Of a stretch of 43,640 nt of DNA, positions 17,822-26,619 are shown one piece after another. The stretch lies in NCBI GenBank assembly GCA_903643085.1, contig CAHJWU010000002.1:1-43640 (forward strand), in the 5' to 3' direction. The stretch's first letter is position 1. Each line of letters starts with the position of its first letter. The notes below the pieces were generated by a model that ran no database searches, was not told the origin of the DNA, and saw nothing but the letters and a program-made list of their open reading frames with translations. This DNA comes from Rhodospirillales bacterium (GTDB lineage: Bacteria; Pseudomonadota; Alphaproteobacteria; Acetobacterales; Acetobacteraceae). The translations under genes and the position numbers were made by a program.

Positions 17822-18804
17822 GCCGCGATCTCCGTCTCCAGCACGTCGAGCCGGAGCTCGTGCGCCTCGGGGTAGCCGCTCGCCATCGCATGGGCCGCGG
17901 CCTCGTCAATCACGGCTGCGATGTCGGCATCGATCGCGTCCAGTTCGGCGGCGGCGAACTGTCGTTCGAGCAACGCGCGCCGATAGGCGGGGATCGGATC
18001 GGCGGCGCGCGCCGCCTGCATCTCCGCCTTGGGAATGTAGTGGCTGTCGTCGCCAAGCAGATGACCGTGGAAGCGGAAGGTCTTGGCCTCCATGAAGGTG
18101 GGACCATGGCCGGCGCGCGCGTGAGCCACCGCCTCGCTTGCGGCCCTGTGCATCGCGAAGGCGTCGTTGCCGTTCACCTGCACCGCGCGTATGCCGTAGC
18201 CGGGGGCACGGTCGATGAGCTCGGCCGCCCCCGTGGACATGGCCTGCGGCGTGTGTTCGCCATACAGATTGTTCTGACAGACGAAGATCACCGGCAGACG
18301 CCAGATCTGCGCCATGTTCAGCGATTCATGAAACGCGCCGATGTTGCTTGCCGCGTCGCCGAAGCAGACCACCGTCACGCGGCCGTCTCCGGCGAGCTGG
18401 CTGGCCAGGGCCAGCCCGTTGGCGATCGGCATGCCGGACCCCACGATCCCGGTCGTCACCATCACGCCCGTCTTGGGATGGGTGATGTGCATCGGGCCGC
18501 CCTTGCCCTTGCAGGTGCCGGTCTTCTTGCCGGCGAACTCGGCCCACAGTTCCCTGGGCGGAATGCCCTTCGCCAGTTGATCGTGGATGCCGCGATAGGT
18601 GGTGACGAGGTAGTCGTCCGGCTGGAGTGCGGCCATGAGGGCGGCGGAGAGGATCTCCTGGCCGCGCGGCGAATAGTAGATGATCTGCAGCTCACCGGCG
18701 CCGATCATGGCGCGAAACTTCTCGTCGGCCCGATAGACCAGGTTGGCGCGCCGGTAGATGTCGAGAAGCACGGTCCGGTCGGGGTCGGCCGGCTCAGCTG
18801 TCAT
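17818..18804 (-). CDS. 2-oxoacid dehydrogenase E1 alpha subunit
   Basis: I prefer the ATG at 18804 (MTAEPADPDRTV), nine bases after GGGAG, over the ATG at 18813 that touches it. The 328-residue protein contains YYSPRGQE, the LVTTYRGIHDQLAKG loop, GIVGSGMPIANGLALA, and the thiamine-diphosphate/Mg motif GDAASNIGAFHESLNMAQ ending in CQNN. The usual GDGA is GDAA here, a tolerated variant. HGHLLGDDSHY corresponds to the phosphorylation-loop region. It is the first gene of the operon E1 alpha, E1 beta, lipoyl, NIPSNAP and is divergent from a Rieske oxygenase, from which it is separated by ~220 bases. Confidence 0.92.
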   Translation of the reverse strand: MTAEPADPDRTVLLDIYRRANLVYRADEKFRAMIGAGELQIIYYSPRGQEILSAALMAALQPDDYLVTTYRGIHDQLAKGIPPRELWAEFAGKKTGTCKGKGGPMHITHPKTGVMVTTGIVGSGMPIANGLALASQLAGDGRVTVVCFGDAASNIGAFHESLNMAQIWRLPVIFVCQNNLYGEHTPQAMSTGAAELIDRAPGYGIRAVQVNGNDAFAMHRAASEAVAHARAGHGPTFMEAKTFRFHGHLLGDDSHYIPKAEMQAARAADPIPAYRRALLERQFAAAELDAIDADIAAVIDEAAAHAMASGYPEAHELRLDVLETEIAA

Positions 18805-18904
18805 CGCGCGCATCTCCCAGACTTCAGCATGCAGTGGTGGCCCGCGGGGCCGGCAGGCGGCAAGCTGGCATCTTTGTCAGGTTGCCGTCCTGGCCGGACC
18901 GCGC

Positions 18905-18932
18905 TGGCACCTCTATCACTTGTCACAGGTGC
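18905..18932. promoter_or_regulatory. Inverted repeat in divergent promoter region
   Basis: GGCACCT (18905-18911) and AGGTGCC (18926-18932) are perfect 7-base arms separated by 14 bases. The dyad lies between the divergent E1 alpha and Rieske oxygenase starts, where an operator for a shared regulator is expected. The right half together with a preceding ACTTGT recurs near 21330-21345 upstream of the CurA-like gene (ACTTGT, then ACAGGTGCC). Confidence 0.4.
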
Positions 18933-19026
18933 CGAGCGGCACCGGCCGGAGCACATCACGCAGCGGGCACGTCCGGACGGCCTGACCATCAGGACGCGGG
19001 TGCCCTGCCCGACAGGAGGCACCCTC

Positions 19027-20481
19027 ATGGACCAAGCCACCGGATACCGACCCGACCGCCATCCGTCCGAATCCTACGAGGACATCCTGGAACGCGACAC
19101 ACGCGCCGTTCCGGACCATTTGCGCCAGGGTCCGACCCTCGATTTGGGCGATGGCGGCATACCCGTCACCGACTACTTCGATCCCCAGCATTTCGCCGAC
19201 GAGGTGCGCCACGTCTGGCTGAAGGTGTGGCAGTGGACCTGCCGGGAAGAGGAGATACCCGAGCCGGGCGACGTCTTCGTCTATGAGAACGTCGGCAAGA
19301 GCCTGATCGTCACGCGACAGGCCGACGGCAGCATCAAGGCTTTCTACAATTCCTGCCTGCATCGCGGCCGCAAGCTGGTCGACGGCGACGGGCACAGGTC
19401 CCATTTCTGGTGCAAGTACCACGGCATGAGCTGGACGTGCGCCGGACGTTTCCGCAGCAACCCGATCGATTGGGATTTTCCCCAGTTCCAGGATCGCGAC
19501 ATGAGTTTGCCGGAAGTCAAGGTCGCGACGTGGGGCGGCTTCGTGTTCGTCAATTTCGACCCCGATGCGGCGCCGCTCATGGAGACGCTCGGGCCGCTCG
19601 CGGAGCATTTCGAACGCTACGATCTGGCCGACCACTACAAGGCCCTGCATGTCTCGAAAGTGGTGCCCTGCAACTGGAAGGTGATGGCGGAAGCCTTCAT
19701 GGAGAGCCACCACACGATCGCCACCCATCCGCAGCTCGTGCCGTTCCTGGGCGACGTGAACAGCCAGTACGACATCCTGTCGGACCACGTGTCGCGCCAG
19801 TTTACCGCCACCGGCGTGGTCAGCCCGACGATGGCGTCGCGCAACCTGTCTGACATGGCCATCCTGCAGGCGATGGAGGCGGCCGGCGGCGGGTCCGACG
19901 CGGAAGAGGACGATCGCGCGCGCACCGGCGCACGCGATACGCCGAAGGCGCCGATGACGCTGCAGGACGGCCAGACCGCGCGCACCTACGCCGCAGAAAT
20001 GACGCGTCAGGCGCTGGCTGCCGAGGACGGCTGGGATTATGCCGGCCGGTCGGATGCGGAGATGATGGACGCGCTGCTCTACAACGTGTTCCCGCATCAG
20101 AGCTTCTGGGCAGGCTATGCGCCGAACCTGGTCTATCGCTGGCGTCCGGAGGGATTGAATCCGGAGCTGTCGGTCATGGAGATCATCATTCTCAAGCGCG
20201 TGCCGAAAAACGGCAAACGGCCGGCACCGGCGGCTGAACATCGTCTGCGTCTGGATCAGGACTGGAGCGACGCACCGAGCCTTGGCGCGCTTGCGAAGGT
20301 GTTCGAGCAGGACATGGAGAACCTGCCGCATGTGCAGACGGGCCTGCGCAGCTCAGGCACCGGCGTGGTCAATTTCGCGCTGTATTCCGAGATGCGCATA
20401 CGCCACCTGCATGTGAAGATCGCCAGGATGATCGCGGACGGCAAGCAGATGCTGCAGCAAGGTCACGTCCTGCCGGCATGA
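19027..20481 (+). CDS. Rieske non-heme iron oxygenase, alpha subunit (first)
   Basis: The 484-residue protein starts at ATG 19027, preceded by AGGAGG at the right distance; the long open frame upstream has no homology. The Rieske [2Fe-2S] ligands are Cys110-x-His112 in SCLHRG and Cys129-x2-His132 in WCKYHGMSW. The mononuclear iron site is indicated by His229 and His234 in ESHHTIATHP. It should insert oxygen into a ring or demethylate its substrate, drawing electrons from a ferredoxin and reductase not encoded nearby. A ~60-residue polar insertion (EEDDRARTGARDTPKAP) before the C-terminal domain is unusual. It is followed after seven bases by a ThuA-like gene. Confidence 0.92.
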   Translation: MDQATGYRPDRHPSESYEDILERDTRAVPDHLRQGPTLDLGDGGIPVTDYFDPQHFADEVRHVWLKVWQWTCREEEIPEPGDVFVYENVGKSLIVTRQADGSIKAFYNSCLHRGRKLVDGDGHRSHFWCKYHGMSWTCAGRFRSNPIDWDFPQFQDRDMSLPEVKVATWGGFVFVNFDPDAAPLMETLGPLAEHFERYDLADHYKALHVSKVVPCNWKVMAEAFMESHHTIATHPQLVPFLGDVNSQYDILSDHVSRQFTATGVVSPTMASRNLSDMAILQAMEAAGGGSDAEEDDRARTGARDTPKAPMTLQDGQTARTYAAEMTRQALAAEDGWDYAGRSDAEMMDALLYNVFPHQSFWAGYAPNLVYRWRPEGLNPELSVMEIIILKRVPKNGKRPAPAAEHRLRLDQDWSDAPSLGALAKVFEQDMENLPHVQTGLRSSGTGVVNFALYSEMRIRHLHVKIARMIADGKQMLQQGHVLPA

Positions 20482-20488
20482 CGGCCCG

Positions 20489-21283
20489 ATGCCGGTCATA
20501 GAATATCGTGCGGGGTTGAACGTGCTGGTCGCCGTGAGGGGCCATCCGTTCGACCGCACGGCGTTCGATGCCCTGTTCCTCGGCATGACGGGCATCGCGG
20601 CCACGATGGTCGACCAGCCGGCTGCGGCACAGCTGATGACTCCGGAGGGCATGTCGCCCTACCAGGCGCTGGTACTCTATGACATGCCGGGGCTGGACTT
20701 CGCTGCCGAAGCCGAGAAGCCTGGCTATGTCGATCCCGGGCCGGCGTTACGCGACGGCTTCACCGCGCTGCTGCAGAGCGGCAAGGGAGTCGTCGCCTTG
20801 CATCATGCCCTGGCGGGCTGGCCGGCCTGGCCGTTTTACGCCGAGCAGCTCGGCGGCGCCTTTTTGTATCGTCCGGGCGAACTGCGCGGCCGGACCTGCC
20901 AGGATTCGGGGTATCGCCACGACGTCGACTACGTGGCCGAAGTGACCGCGCCCGACCATCCCGTGATGCGCGGCCTGCCCGCGCGTTTTCCGCTGCATGA
21001 CGAGTTGTATCTGGCTGAGGTCTTCGACGATGCGACACCGCTGCTGCGCGCGCGCCACCGCTTCGAGGCGGCGGGCTTCCATTCGGCCGCGTCCGCCATG
21101 CGCGGCGCGCTGCACGACAACACAGGCTGGTCTCACCAGGACGGATCGGACGTGATCGGCTGGGCAAGGCAGGCGGCGAACAGCCGGATTGTCTACCTGC
21201 AGCCAGGACACGACGTCAGGACCTACGAAGATCCGAACTACCGGCGCCTGGTGGAAAACGCGATACGGTGGGTTGCCCGCTAG
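20489..21283 (+). CDS. ThuA-like domain protein
   Basis: The 264-residue protein has the class-I glutamine-amidotransferase-like fold of the ThuA family: an N-terminal LNVLVAVRGHPFDR, the central SGKGVVALHHALAGWPAWPF with the family His pair, LHDELYLAEVF, and a C-terminal RIVYLQPGHD with YRRLVENAIRWV. ThuA proteins are linked to sugar or trehalose use, and some are keto-sugar reductases, but most lack a proven reaction. Tight spacing behind the Rieske gene implies a joint transcript. A second, distinct ThuA gene is found at 41767, so the pathway uses two. Confidence 0.8.
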   Translation: MPVIEYRAGLNVLVAVRGHPFDRTAFDALFLGMTGIAATMVDQPAAAQLMTPEGMSPYQALVLYDMPGLDFAAEAEKPGYVDPGPALRDGFTALLQSGKGVVALHHALAGWPAWPFYAEQLGGAFLYRPGELRGRTCQDSGYRHDVDYVAEVTAPDHPVMRGLPARFPLHDELYLAEVFDDATPLLRARHRFEAAGFHSAASAMRGALHDNTGWSHQDGSDVIGWARQAANSRIVYLQPGHDVRTYEDPNYRRLVENAIRWVAR

Positions 21284-21373
21284 TTCGCGACAACACCGAC
21301 AACGTATCGTTGCCCGCCCGGACTTGTTCAATAGGACAGGTGCCAGCGGGCTGAGCCGGCAGTAGGTTACGCC

Positions 21374-22387
21374 ATGATCGCGAATCGACGCTTCACCCTG
21401 GTTCGCCGGCCGCACGGCCTGCCCCAGCCAGCCGATTTCGCGCTCGACGAAGTTGCGGCACCGTCGCTGGCCGAGGGCGAGATACTGGTGGGCAACGTCT
21501 ACGCGTCGCTCGACCCGGCGATACGCGGCTGGCTCGATGACCTGCCGTCCTACCTGCCGCCGGTCGCACTCGGCTCACCGGTGCATGCGACCACTGTGGG
21601 TCGTGTGGCCGCCACGCGCAACGCGGCGTTCGCCGAGGGCGACTGGGTGGTCGGGCTGAACGCGATCGAGGATTTTTCGGTGGCGCGGCCTGGCGGCTTC
21701 CTGATGAAAATCGATACGGACACGGTTGCCAGCCCCACGCACTACCTTTCGGTGCTGGGCGCGGTGGGGCTGACCGCCTATTTCGGATTGATCGAAATCG
21801 GGCGGCCGCAACCGGGGGCTACGGTGCTTGTCAGCGGGGCGGCGGGCGCTGTGGGTTCGCTCGTGGGGCAGATCGCCCGCATCCTGGGCTGCCGGACGGT
21901 GGGGATTGCCGGTGGCGCCGAGAAGTGCCGCAGGCTGATCGAGGATTACGGCTACGACGCGGCCGTCGATTACCGCGGCCTGGATACGCAGGCGCTTGCG
22001 TCCAGGATCGCCGCGGCCGCGCCGCAGGGCGTGGACGTCATTTTCGAAAATGTGGGCGGCACGGTTCTGGATGCCGGCCTGTTATGCCTCAACGAGCACG
22101 CCCGCGTGGCGCTGTGCGGGCTGATCAGCGAGTATAACTCGACGGACGGTATGACCGGGGCGCGCAACCTGTGGCAACTGGTGGTGAAGACAGCGACGAT
22201 CTCGGGCTTCCTCGTCAAGGAGTTCCTGCCCCGCTTCGCCGAAGGTGCGCAGGTGATGTCACGCTGGGTTGCCGAAGGCAGGCTACGCGTGGACGAACAC
22301 ATCGAAGACGGCATACATCAGGCCTATCCCGCCTTCATGCGCCTGTTCGAAGGCACCAACCAGGGCAAGATGATCCTTAAGCTTTGA
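21374..22387 (+). CDS. NADPH-dependent medium-chain reductase (CurA-like)
   Basis: The 337-residue zinc-free medium-chain dehydrogenase has the leukotriene/prostaglandin-reductase pattern: YASLDPAIRGWLDD near residue 45, the nucleotide-binding loop GAAGAVGSLVGQIA, YFENVGG-like DVIFENVGGTVLD, and a C-terminal YPAFMRLFEGTNQGKMIL. Enzymes of this group reduce the double bond of alpha,beta-unsaturated ketones or aldehydes with NADPH in the cytoplasm. The start at ATG 21374 fits the family; no strong ribosome site is visible. It is followed by a convergent repeat-bearing spacer. Confidence 0.88.
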   Translation: MIANRRFTLVRRPHGLPQPADFALDEVAAPSLAEGEILVGNVYASLDPAIRGWLDDLPSYLPPVALGSPVHATTVGRVAATRNAAFAEGDWVVGLNAIEDFSVARPGGFLMKIDTDTVASPTHYLSVLGAVGLTAYFGLIEIGRPQPGATVLVSGAAGAVGSLVGQIARILGCRTVGIAGGAEKCRRLIEDYGYDAAVDYRGLDTQALASRIAAAAPQGVDVIFENVGGTVLDAGLLCLNEHARVALCGLISEYNSTDGMTGARNLWQLVVKTATISGFLVKEFLPRFAEGAQVMSRWVAEGRLRVDEHIEDGIHQAYPAFMRLFEGTNQGKMILKL

Positions 22388-22414
22388 CACCAAGCCGCTG
22401 CAAAAAGTTACACA

Positions 22415-22580
22415 TAGAAAGCAAGCAGTCCTTTTTTGAAAAAAAGGACCAAAAAACTTTTACTTCCTCCGCATCTGCGGCGTGCGGGTGCCTCCTGAAA
22501 AAACGAGGCCGCTCAGCTGCGCGGGAAGCAAAAGTTTTTTGCTTCTTTTTTGCAAAAAAGAAGGCCTTTCTTACTCACCC
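22415..22580. repeat. Nested double-hairpin intergenic repeat, copy C (near intact)
   Basis: Left palindrome at 22428-22449 (GTCCTTTTTTG then AAAAAAAGGAC, one central change) and perfect right palindrome at 22542-22563 (CTTCTTTTTTG plus its reverse complement), with inner CAAAAAACTTTTACTTCC and GGGAAGCAAAAGTTTTTTG. It lies between the convergent CurA-like and SDR genes, so the cluster has acquired the same repeat as the chromosomal genes on the left. Confidence 0.85.
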
Positions 22581-22661
22581 GAGAGTCAACCTCAAGGCGG
22601 TTTGGTATGAGCCATGTGCTCTGCTCTGTGCCTGGAACGCGTCCAGGCTGCGTGCGGCGAT

Positions 22662-23420
22662 CTAGAACTGCACCCGTTTGGTGTATCCTCCGTCGACGAT
22701 CACGTTCGTCCCCGTCGTCCAGGAAGCCGCCGGGCTGGCCATGAACACGATCGTCCGCGCCACGTCCTCGCACAGCCCGAACCGGCCAAGCACCATCTGC
22801 GCCTCGGTTGCCGCATAGAAATCCGGCATGTCGCGCTTCACGTCGTCCCAGTTACCGCCTTCGAACCAGACGGGACCTGGCGAGACCACGTTGACGCGTA
22901 TGCCTTTCGGACCCCAGGCCTGACCGAGCTGCTTGGAATAGGTCATCAGCGTCGCCTTCATGGCGTTGAAGGCCTGCGGGACGAAAAACGTTTCCGTGGC
23001 TGCCGTGCTGCCCAGGATAATGATCGATGCGTGGCTGGATTTCTCGAGGTACGGCAGCATGGCTTCGCAACCTTTCACGGTGCCAAGCACGTCCATGCGA
23101 AAGCACGCCTCCCAGTCGGCGGCAAGCTTGGACCCTGATGCGCTGGCAGACGGGATGAAGATGTCGCAGCCACCGAGCTGGTCGGCGATCCGGGCAAGTA
23201 GCGCCGGATAGGACTCCAGGTCGGCGAGGTCGCCCGCCACGCCCGCCACCTTTCCGCCATGGCGCGCCATGCTTGCCACCGCGTCGTCGATCTGCGCCTG
23301 GTTGCGTGAGAAGAAGCCGACATCCGCGCCCTCCCGCGCGAACAGCTCCAGCGTGGCGCGGCCGGTGCCGCGGCTGCCGCCGGTGAGCACGACTTTCAAC
23401 CCTTTCAGGCCCAGATCCAT
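22662..23420 (-). CDS. SDR-family protein with catalytic Tyr replaced by Phe
   Basis: The 252-residue short-chain dehydrogenase fold is clear: TGGSRGTG at residues 13-20, conserved C-terminal GIRVNVVSPGPVWFEGGNW and a closing TGTNVIVDGGY. Ser138 and Lys155 of the catalytic set are present, but the position that should be Tyr is Phe151 (AFNAMKA, codon TTC). The usual NNAG after strand four is also replaced by SASAS. A standard hydride-transfer mechanism with tyrosinate as acid/base is therefore unlikely, so it may be a lyase, isomerase, ligand-binding or inactive partner. Start at ATG 23420 is preceded by AAAGGA. It is 117 bases from the VOC gene on the same strand. Confidence 0.85.
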   Translation of the reverse strand: MDLGLKGLKVVLTGGSRGTGRATLELFAREGADVGFFSRNQAQIDDAVASMARHGGKVAGVAGDLADLESYPALLARIADQLGGCDIFIPSASASGSKLAADWEACFRMDVLGTVKGCEAMLPYLEKSSHASIIILGSTAATETFFVPQAFNAMKATLMTYSKQLGQAWGPKGIRVNVVSPGPVWFEGGNWDDVKRDMPDFYAATEAQMVLGRFGLCEDVARTIVFMASPAASWTTGTNVIVDGGYTKRVQF

Positions 23421-23537
23421 GGCGCGTCCTTTCCCGAGATTTTACCCGACATTGGTTGCGTTCGAGATGCGCGGCTACTGGCATTCCAGCCAGTTGGAGG
23501 ACTCGCCGGCGTAGATCCTGAAACCAGAAAACTTCTG

Positions 23538-24044
23538 TCAGTTCAGGTCGATCTCCCGCCAGGGCTGTCCGGCTTCGGGTTCGGCGGCGACCATCGCGTA
23601 GAAATCCACCAGCGTGCTGTCGGGCCTGTACAGCTCGATCATATGTCCGTGGCGAGCGACCGTGTCGATCATGGCAAACACGAAGCCGGACGCCATCTCC
23701 GCGTGCAGCGCCACCGTATCGCCTTGCCGCTCGTATCTGGCGATGGCGGCGCCGACATCGTCCACGAAGATGGCGACGTGGTGCAGGCCTTCGCCGCCCG
23801 CAAGATACATGTCGCGGAACGCCGACGGGCCGTCATTGTTCTGCTGGACGAACTCGACCATGATGTCGCCCCACTGACCGTAGGCCGCGCTGTGGTCGAG
23901 CGGTGCCGCACGCCCGCGATGCAGGCTCGACGTCAGTCTGATATGGTCGGCGATCAGGAACGGACCGGAACCGAACTCGCTGCGGTGCCGCGTAGCCGCC
24001 ACCCGCACGTCCGGCACAAAATAGGCGAGCTGACGTATCTTCAT
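23538..24044 (-). CDS. VOC-family (glyoxalase-like) protein
   Basis: The 168-residue protein has two beta-alpha-beta-beta-beta modules: IRQLAYFVPDVRVAATRH at the start and GEGLHHVAIFVDDVGAAIARY in the middle, with HGHMIELYRPD supplying a likely metal-binding glutamate. This is the vicinal-oxygen-chelate fold of epimerases, dioxygenases and glyoxalases; methylmalonyl-CoA-epimerase-like members have the same HHVAI element. Start at ATG 24044 has AAGGA six bases upstream. It begins 16 bases after the acyl-CoA synthetase stop, so it is in the same operon. Confidence 0.82.
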   Translation of the reverse strand: MKIRQLAYFVPDVRVAATRHRSEFGSGPFLIADHIRLTSSLHRGRAAPLDHSAAYGQWGDIMVEFVQQNNDGPSAFRDMYLAGGEGLHHVAIFVDDVGAAIARYERQGDTVALHAEMASGFVFAMIDTVARHGHMIELYRPDSTLVDFYAMVAAEPEAGQPWREIDLN

Positions 24045-24060
24045 CCGATCCTTGCCCGCA

Positions 24061-25698
24061 TCAAACCGGCGATCCCGCGCGCGTGCAGAGGAGCTCGCGT
24101 ATCCGCGCGCGCAACACGTCCTTGCGCAGCTTGCCAGAGGCGGTCATCGGCAGGCTGTCGACGAATTCGATGTGCTCGGGACATTTCTGCCGCGCCAGCC
24201 CGTTGGCCATGACGAATTCGGCCAAGCCGGCGGAGTCGGGCGCGGGTGTGCCGGTCACGACGAAGGCGCAGACGCCTTCGCCAAGCCGCGCATGCGGCAT
24301 GGACACCACGGCCGCCTGGCGCACGGCGGGATGACGCATCAGCACGTCCTCGATCTCTTTCGCGCTGATGTTCTCGCCGCCGCGTATGATCAGGTCTTTC
24401 TGGCGGCCGGTAATGGCCAGCGCGCCACGCGACGACATCGTGCCCAGGTCGCCGGTGCGAAAAAAACCGTCCTCGGTGACGGCCTCGCGCGTCTGCGCCT
24501 CGTCGGCATAGCCGAGGAACATCGCAGGACCGCGCACCAGTATCTCGCCTTCCACGCCGTCCTGCACGGGCTGGCCGGACGGGTCGACGATGCGTATCTC
24601 GTAGTCGATGGCCGGCCCGTCGCTCGCGGCAGCAAGCTCCGGCTCCTCGACAGGAGGAAAGCCCACCGTCACCAGAGGCACTTCGGAGGCGCCGAAGACG
24701 CGGAAGGCGCAGGGCTGCGCAAAAGCCTCGTTGGCACGCCGCACCACATCGGCGGGAACGGCAGCCCCTCCGCAGGCGAACACGCGCAGGCTGGGCAGGA
24801 GCACGCCACGGACTCGCGCCGTCTCGGCCAGTTCCACCAGGAACGGTGTTGCGGCCACCGTCGCGGTGACCTGGAATTTCTCAATCAGGTCCAGTGCCGC
24901 GTCCGCGTCCCAGCGCTCCATCAGGACGCTGCGCGTTGCTGACAGGAAGGGCTGTTCGAGACCGCCCGAGTAGCCGCTGACATGGGTGACCGGGGACGGC
25001 ATGAGCACGGCATCGCCCGCACGCACGCCCCAATGCGCGAAGCTGAGCTGCGAGACGCGCGCCAGCGTGTTGTGGCTGTGCAGCACGCCTTTCGGCCGGC
25101 CGGTGGTGCCCGAGGTGTAGAGCAGCAGCTTGACCGTGTCCGGATCGACTCTCGCCCAGCCGCGTGAGCGGCCACGACCGGCCGCCACCAGCGCCGTAAA
25201 ATCCGACGCGCTCTGCGGACCGCGCACCCGTATCGCATGCGCCAGCGTGGGCAGACCGGCGCGCAGGCGGTCGACCATCGCGGCGTAGTCGAAGCCGCTC
25301 GCTCCGTTTGCCCCCGCGCCAGGATAGAAGAAGATTTTGGCGGCGCTGTCTGCCAGCATCTGCCGCACTTCGGCATCGCGGTAGATCGGCACGATGGGGT
25401 TGACGACGAAACCGCCGATGCATGCGGCAAGATTGATGACCGCCGCTTCGACCCAGTTGAAGGTCTGGAAGCTCGCGACGTCGCCCGGTCGCAGGCCGAG
25501 ATCGGCCAGCGATATCGCCAGCGCCTCCGCGTTCCTCAGCAATCCGGCATAGGTCGGCTGCCCCGGATCGTTGGGGAAAACCACGCTGTCGGGCGAGGCA
25601 TCGGCCAGGTCGCGCGCGTCCTCGGCGATGGTGCGATCGCGCCACAGCCCTGCGGCACGGAAGCGGTGGTGATGCGGTCCGAGCGGAACACGCCTCAC
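24061..25698 (-). CDS. Acyl-CoA synthetase (AMP-forming)
   Basis: The 545-residue adenylate-forming enzyme carries LLLYTSGTTGRPKGVLHSHN (P-loop), FGASEVPLVT (A5), GFFRTGDLG and GRQKDLIIRGGENI (A7-A8 hinge) and a C-terminal ASGKLRKDVLR whose Lys is the adenylation lysine. It activates a carboxylic acid to its CoA thioester with ATP, the entry step for the acyl-CoA dehydrogenases and thiolases nearby. Start is GTG 25698, overlapping the upstream SDR stop (GTGA), so translation is coupled. The acid used is unknown. Confidence 0.92.
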   Translation of the reverse strand: MRRVPLGPHHHRFRAAGLWRDRTIAEDARDLADASPDSVVFPNDPGQPTYAGLLRNAEALAISLADLGLRPGDVASFQTFNWVEAAVINLAACIGGFVVNPIVPIYRDAEVRQMLADSAAKIFFYPGAGANGASGFDYAAMVDRLRAGLPTLAHAIRVRGPQSASDFTALVAAGRGRSRGWARVDPDTVKLLLYTSGTTGRPKGVLHSHNTLARVSQLSFAHWGVRAGDAVLMPSPVTHVSGYSGGLEQPFLSATRSVLMERWDADAALDLIEKFQVTATVAATPFLVELAETARVRGVLLPSLRVFACGGAAVPADVVRRANEAFAQPCAFRVFGASEVPLVTVGFPPVEEPELAAASDGPAIDYEIRIVDPSGQPVQDGVEGEILVRGPAMFLGYADEAQTREAVTEDGFFRTGDLGTMSSRGALAITGRQKDLIIRGGENISAKEIEDVLMRHPAVRQAAVVSMPHARLGEGVCAFVVTGTPAPDSAGLAEFVMANGLARQKCPEHIEFVDSLPMTASGKLRKDVLRARIRELLCTRAGSPV

Positions 25699-26474
25699 AC
25701 GCCGTTCATCCCCGCCGTGGACCCGCCATCGATGAGGTATTCGGCGCCTGTGATGAACGCCGCCTCGTCGGACGCGAGATAGACCACCAGGCCGGCGACT
25801 TCCTCCATCGTGGCCATACGCCGAAGCGGCGAGAGACCTTCCAGCGTGCGCCGCGCCGCCGCAGGATCGGGACTGCCGGCGATCGCCTGAGTGATCATCT
25901 GCGTCTCCACCACCCCGGGATGAATGGAGTTGCAGCGTATGGTCAGGCCCTGACTTGCGCAGTGCATGGCCACCGACTTTGCCAGCAGCCGCAACGCCCC
26001 TTTGGTGGTGGAATAGCCGACGTTGCCACCCAAGGCGAGGATGCCGTTCATCGACGAGTTCAGTATGATCGATCCGCCCGGGCCGCCCGGGTTGCGCCGC
26101 ATCAGGCTTATGGCGTGCTGGGCGGTCAGCATCGGTCCGGTGAGGTTGACGCTGACGATCTGGTCCCAGGCTTCCGCGGTGATCGCCTCGATGTTGGTAT
26201 CCGCCCCTTCGACGCCTGCATTGGCGAAGGCGATGTCCAGCCGGCCGAACCGTGCCTCCATCATCGACATCAGTTCCGGCCAGGCCGCCCTGTCCTGCAC
26301 GCTATGGCGGTGGAAATGTGCGCCGGTCGCCTGTGCGACCGTTGCCGCCGCCTCTTCATTGCGGCCGGTGAAGACGATTTCGGCGCCTTCCTCGGCAAGT
26401 CGCCGCACGGCGGCGGCGCCTATGCCGCTGCTGCCGCCGGTCACCAGCGCCACCTTGCCCGCCAGACGCTTCAT
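25695..26474 (-). CDS. SDR-family oxidoreductase (hydroxysteroid/cyclic-alcohol type)
   Basis: The 259-residue enzyme is a canonical SDR: TGGSSGIG at 12-19, NAG at strand four, Ser141 and the YSTTK motif with Tyr154 and Lys158, then IRCNSIHPGVVETQM and a C-terminal TGAEYLIDGGST. The C-terminal half resembles 3(17)-beta-hydroxysteroid and cyclopentanol dehydrogenases, which oxidise secondary ring alcohols with NAD. It leads the operon SDR, acyl-CoA synthetase, VOC and is divergent from the LuxR-type regulator. Confidence 0.9.
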   Translation of the reverse strand: MKRLAGKVALVTGGSSGIGAAAVRRLAEEGAEIVFTGRNEEAAATVAQATGAHFHRHSVQDRAAWPELMSMMEARFGRLDIAFANAGVEGADTNIEAITAEAWDQIVSVNLTGPMLTAQHAISLMRRNPGGPGGSIILNSSMNGILALGGNVGYSTTKGALRLLAKSVAMHCASQGLTIRCNSIHPGVVETQMITQAIAGSPDPAAARRTLEGLSPLRRMATMEEVAGLVVYLASDEAAFITGAEYLIDGGSTAGMNGV

Positions 26475-26619
26475 GCCTGCACCCGAAGTCCCGTGCCGGG
26501 CATGCCAGCCTCATCGGCCCGCGGGCAAGCTGTGCTTTTGACAAGGTGGCGCTGGCACTCACCTCCGCGGACAGGCCAGACGCTTGCCACGCGATCGAAA
26601 GACTGTGTGTCGTCGAACA

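Noticed and set aside
17860-19026. Long plus-strand open frame upstream of the first Rieske gene
   Set aside because: It is antisense to E1 alpha and has no family resemblance; the Rieske start at 19027 has a perfect AGGAGG.
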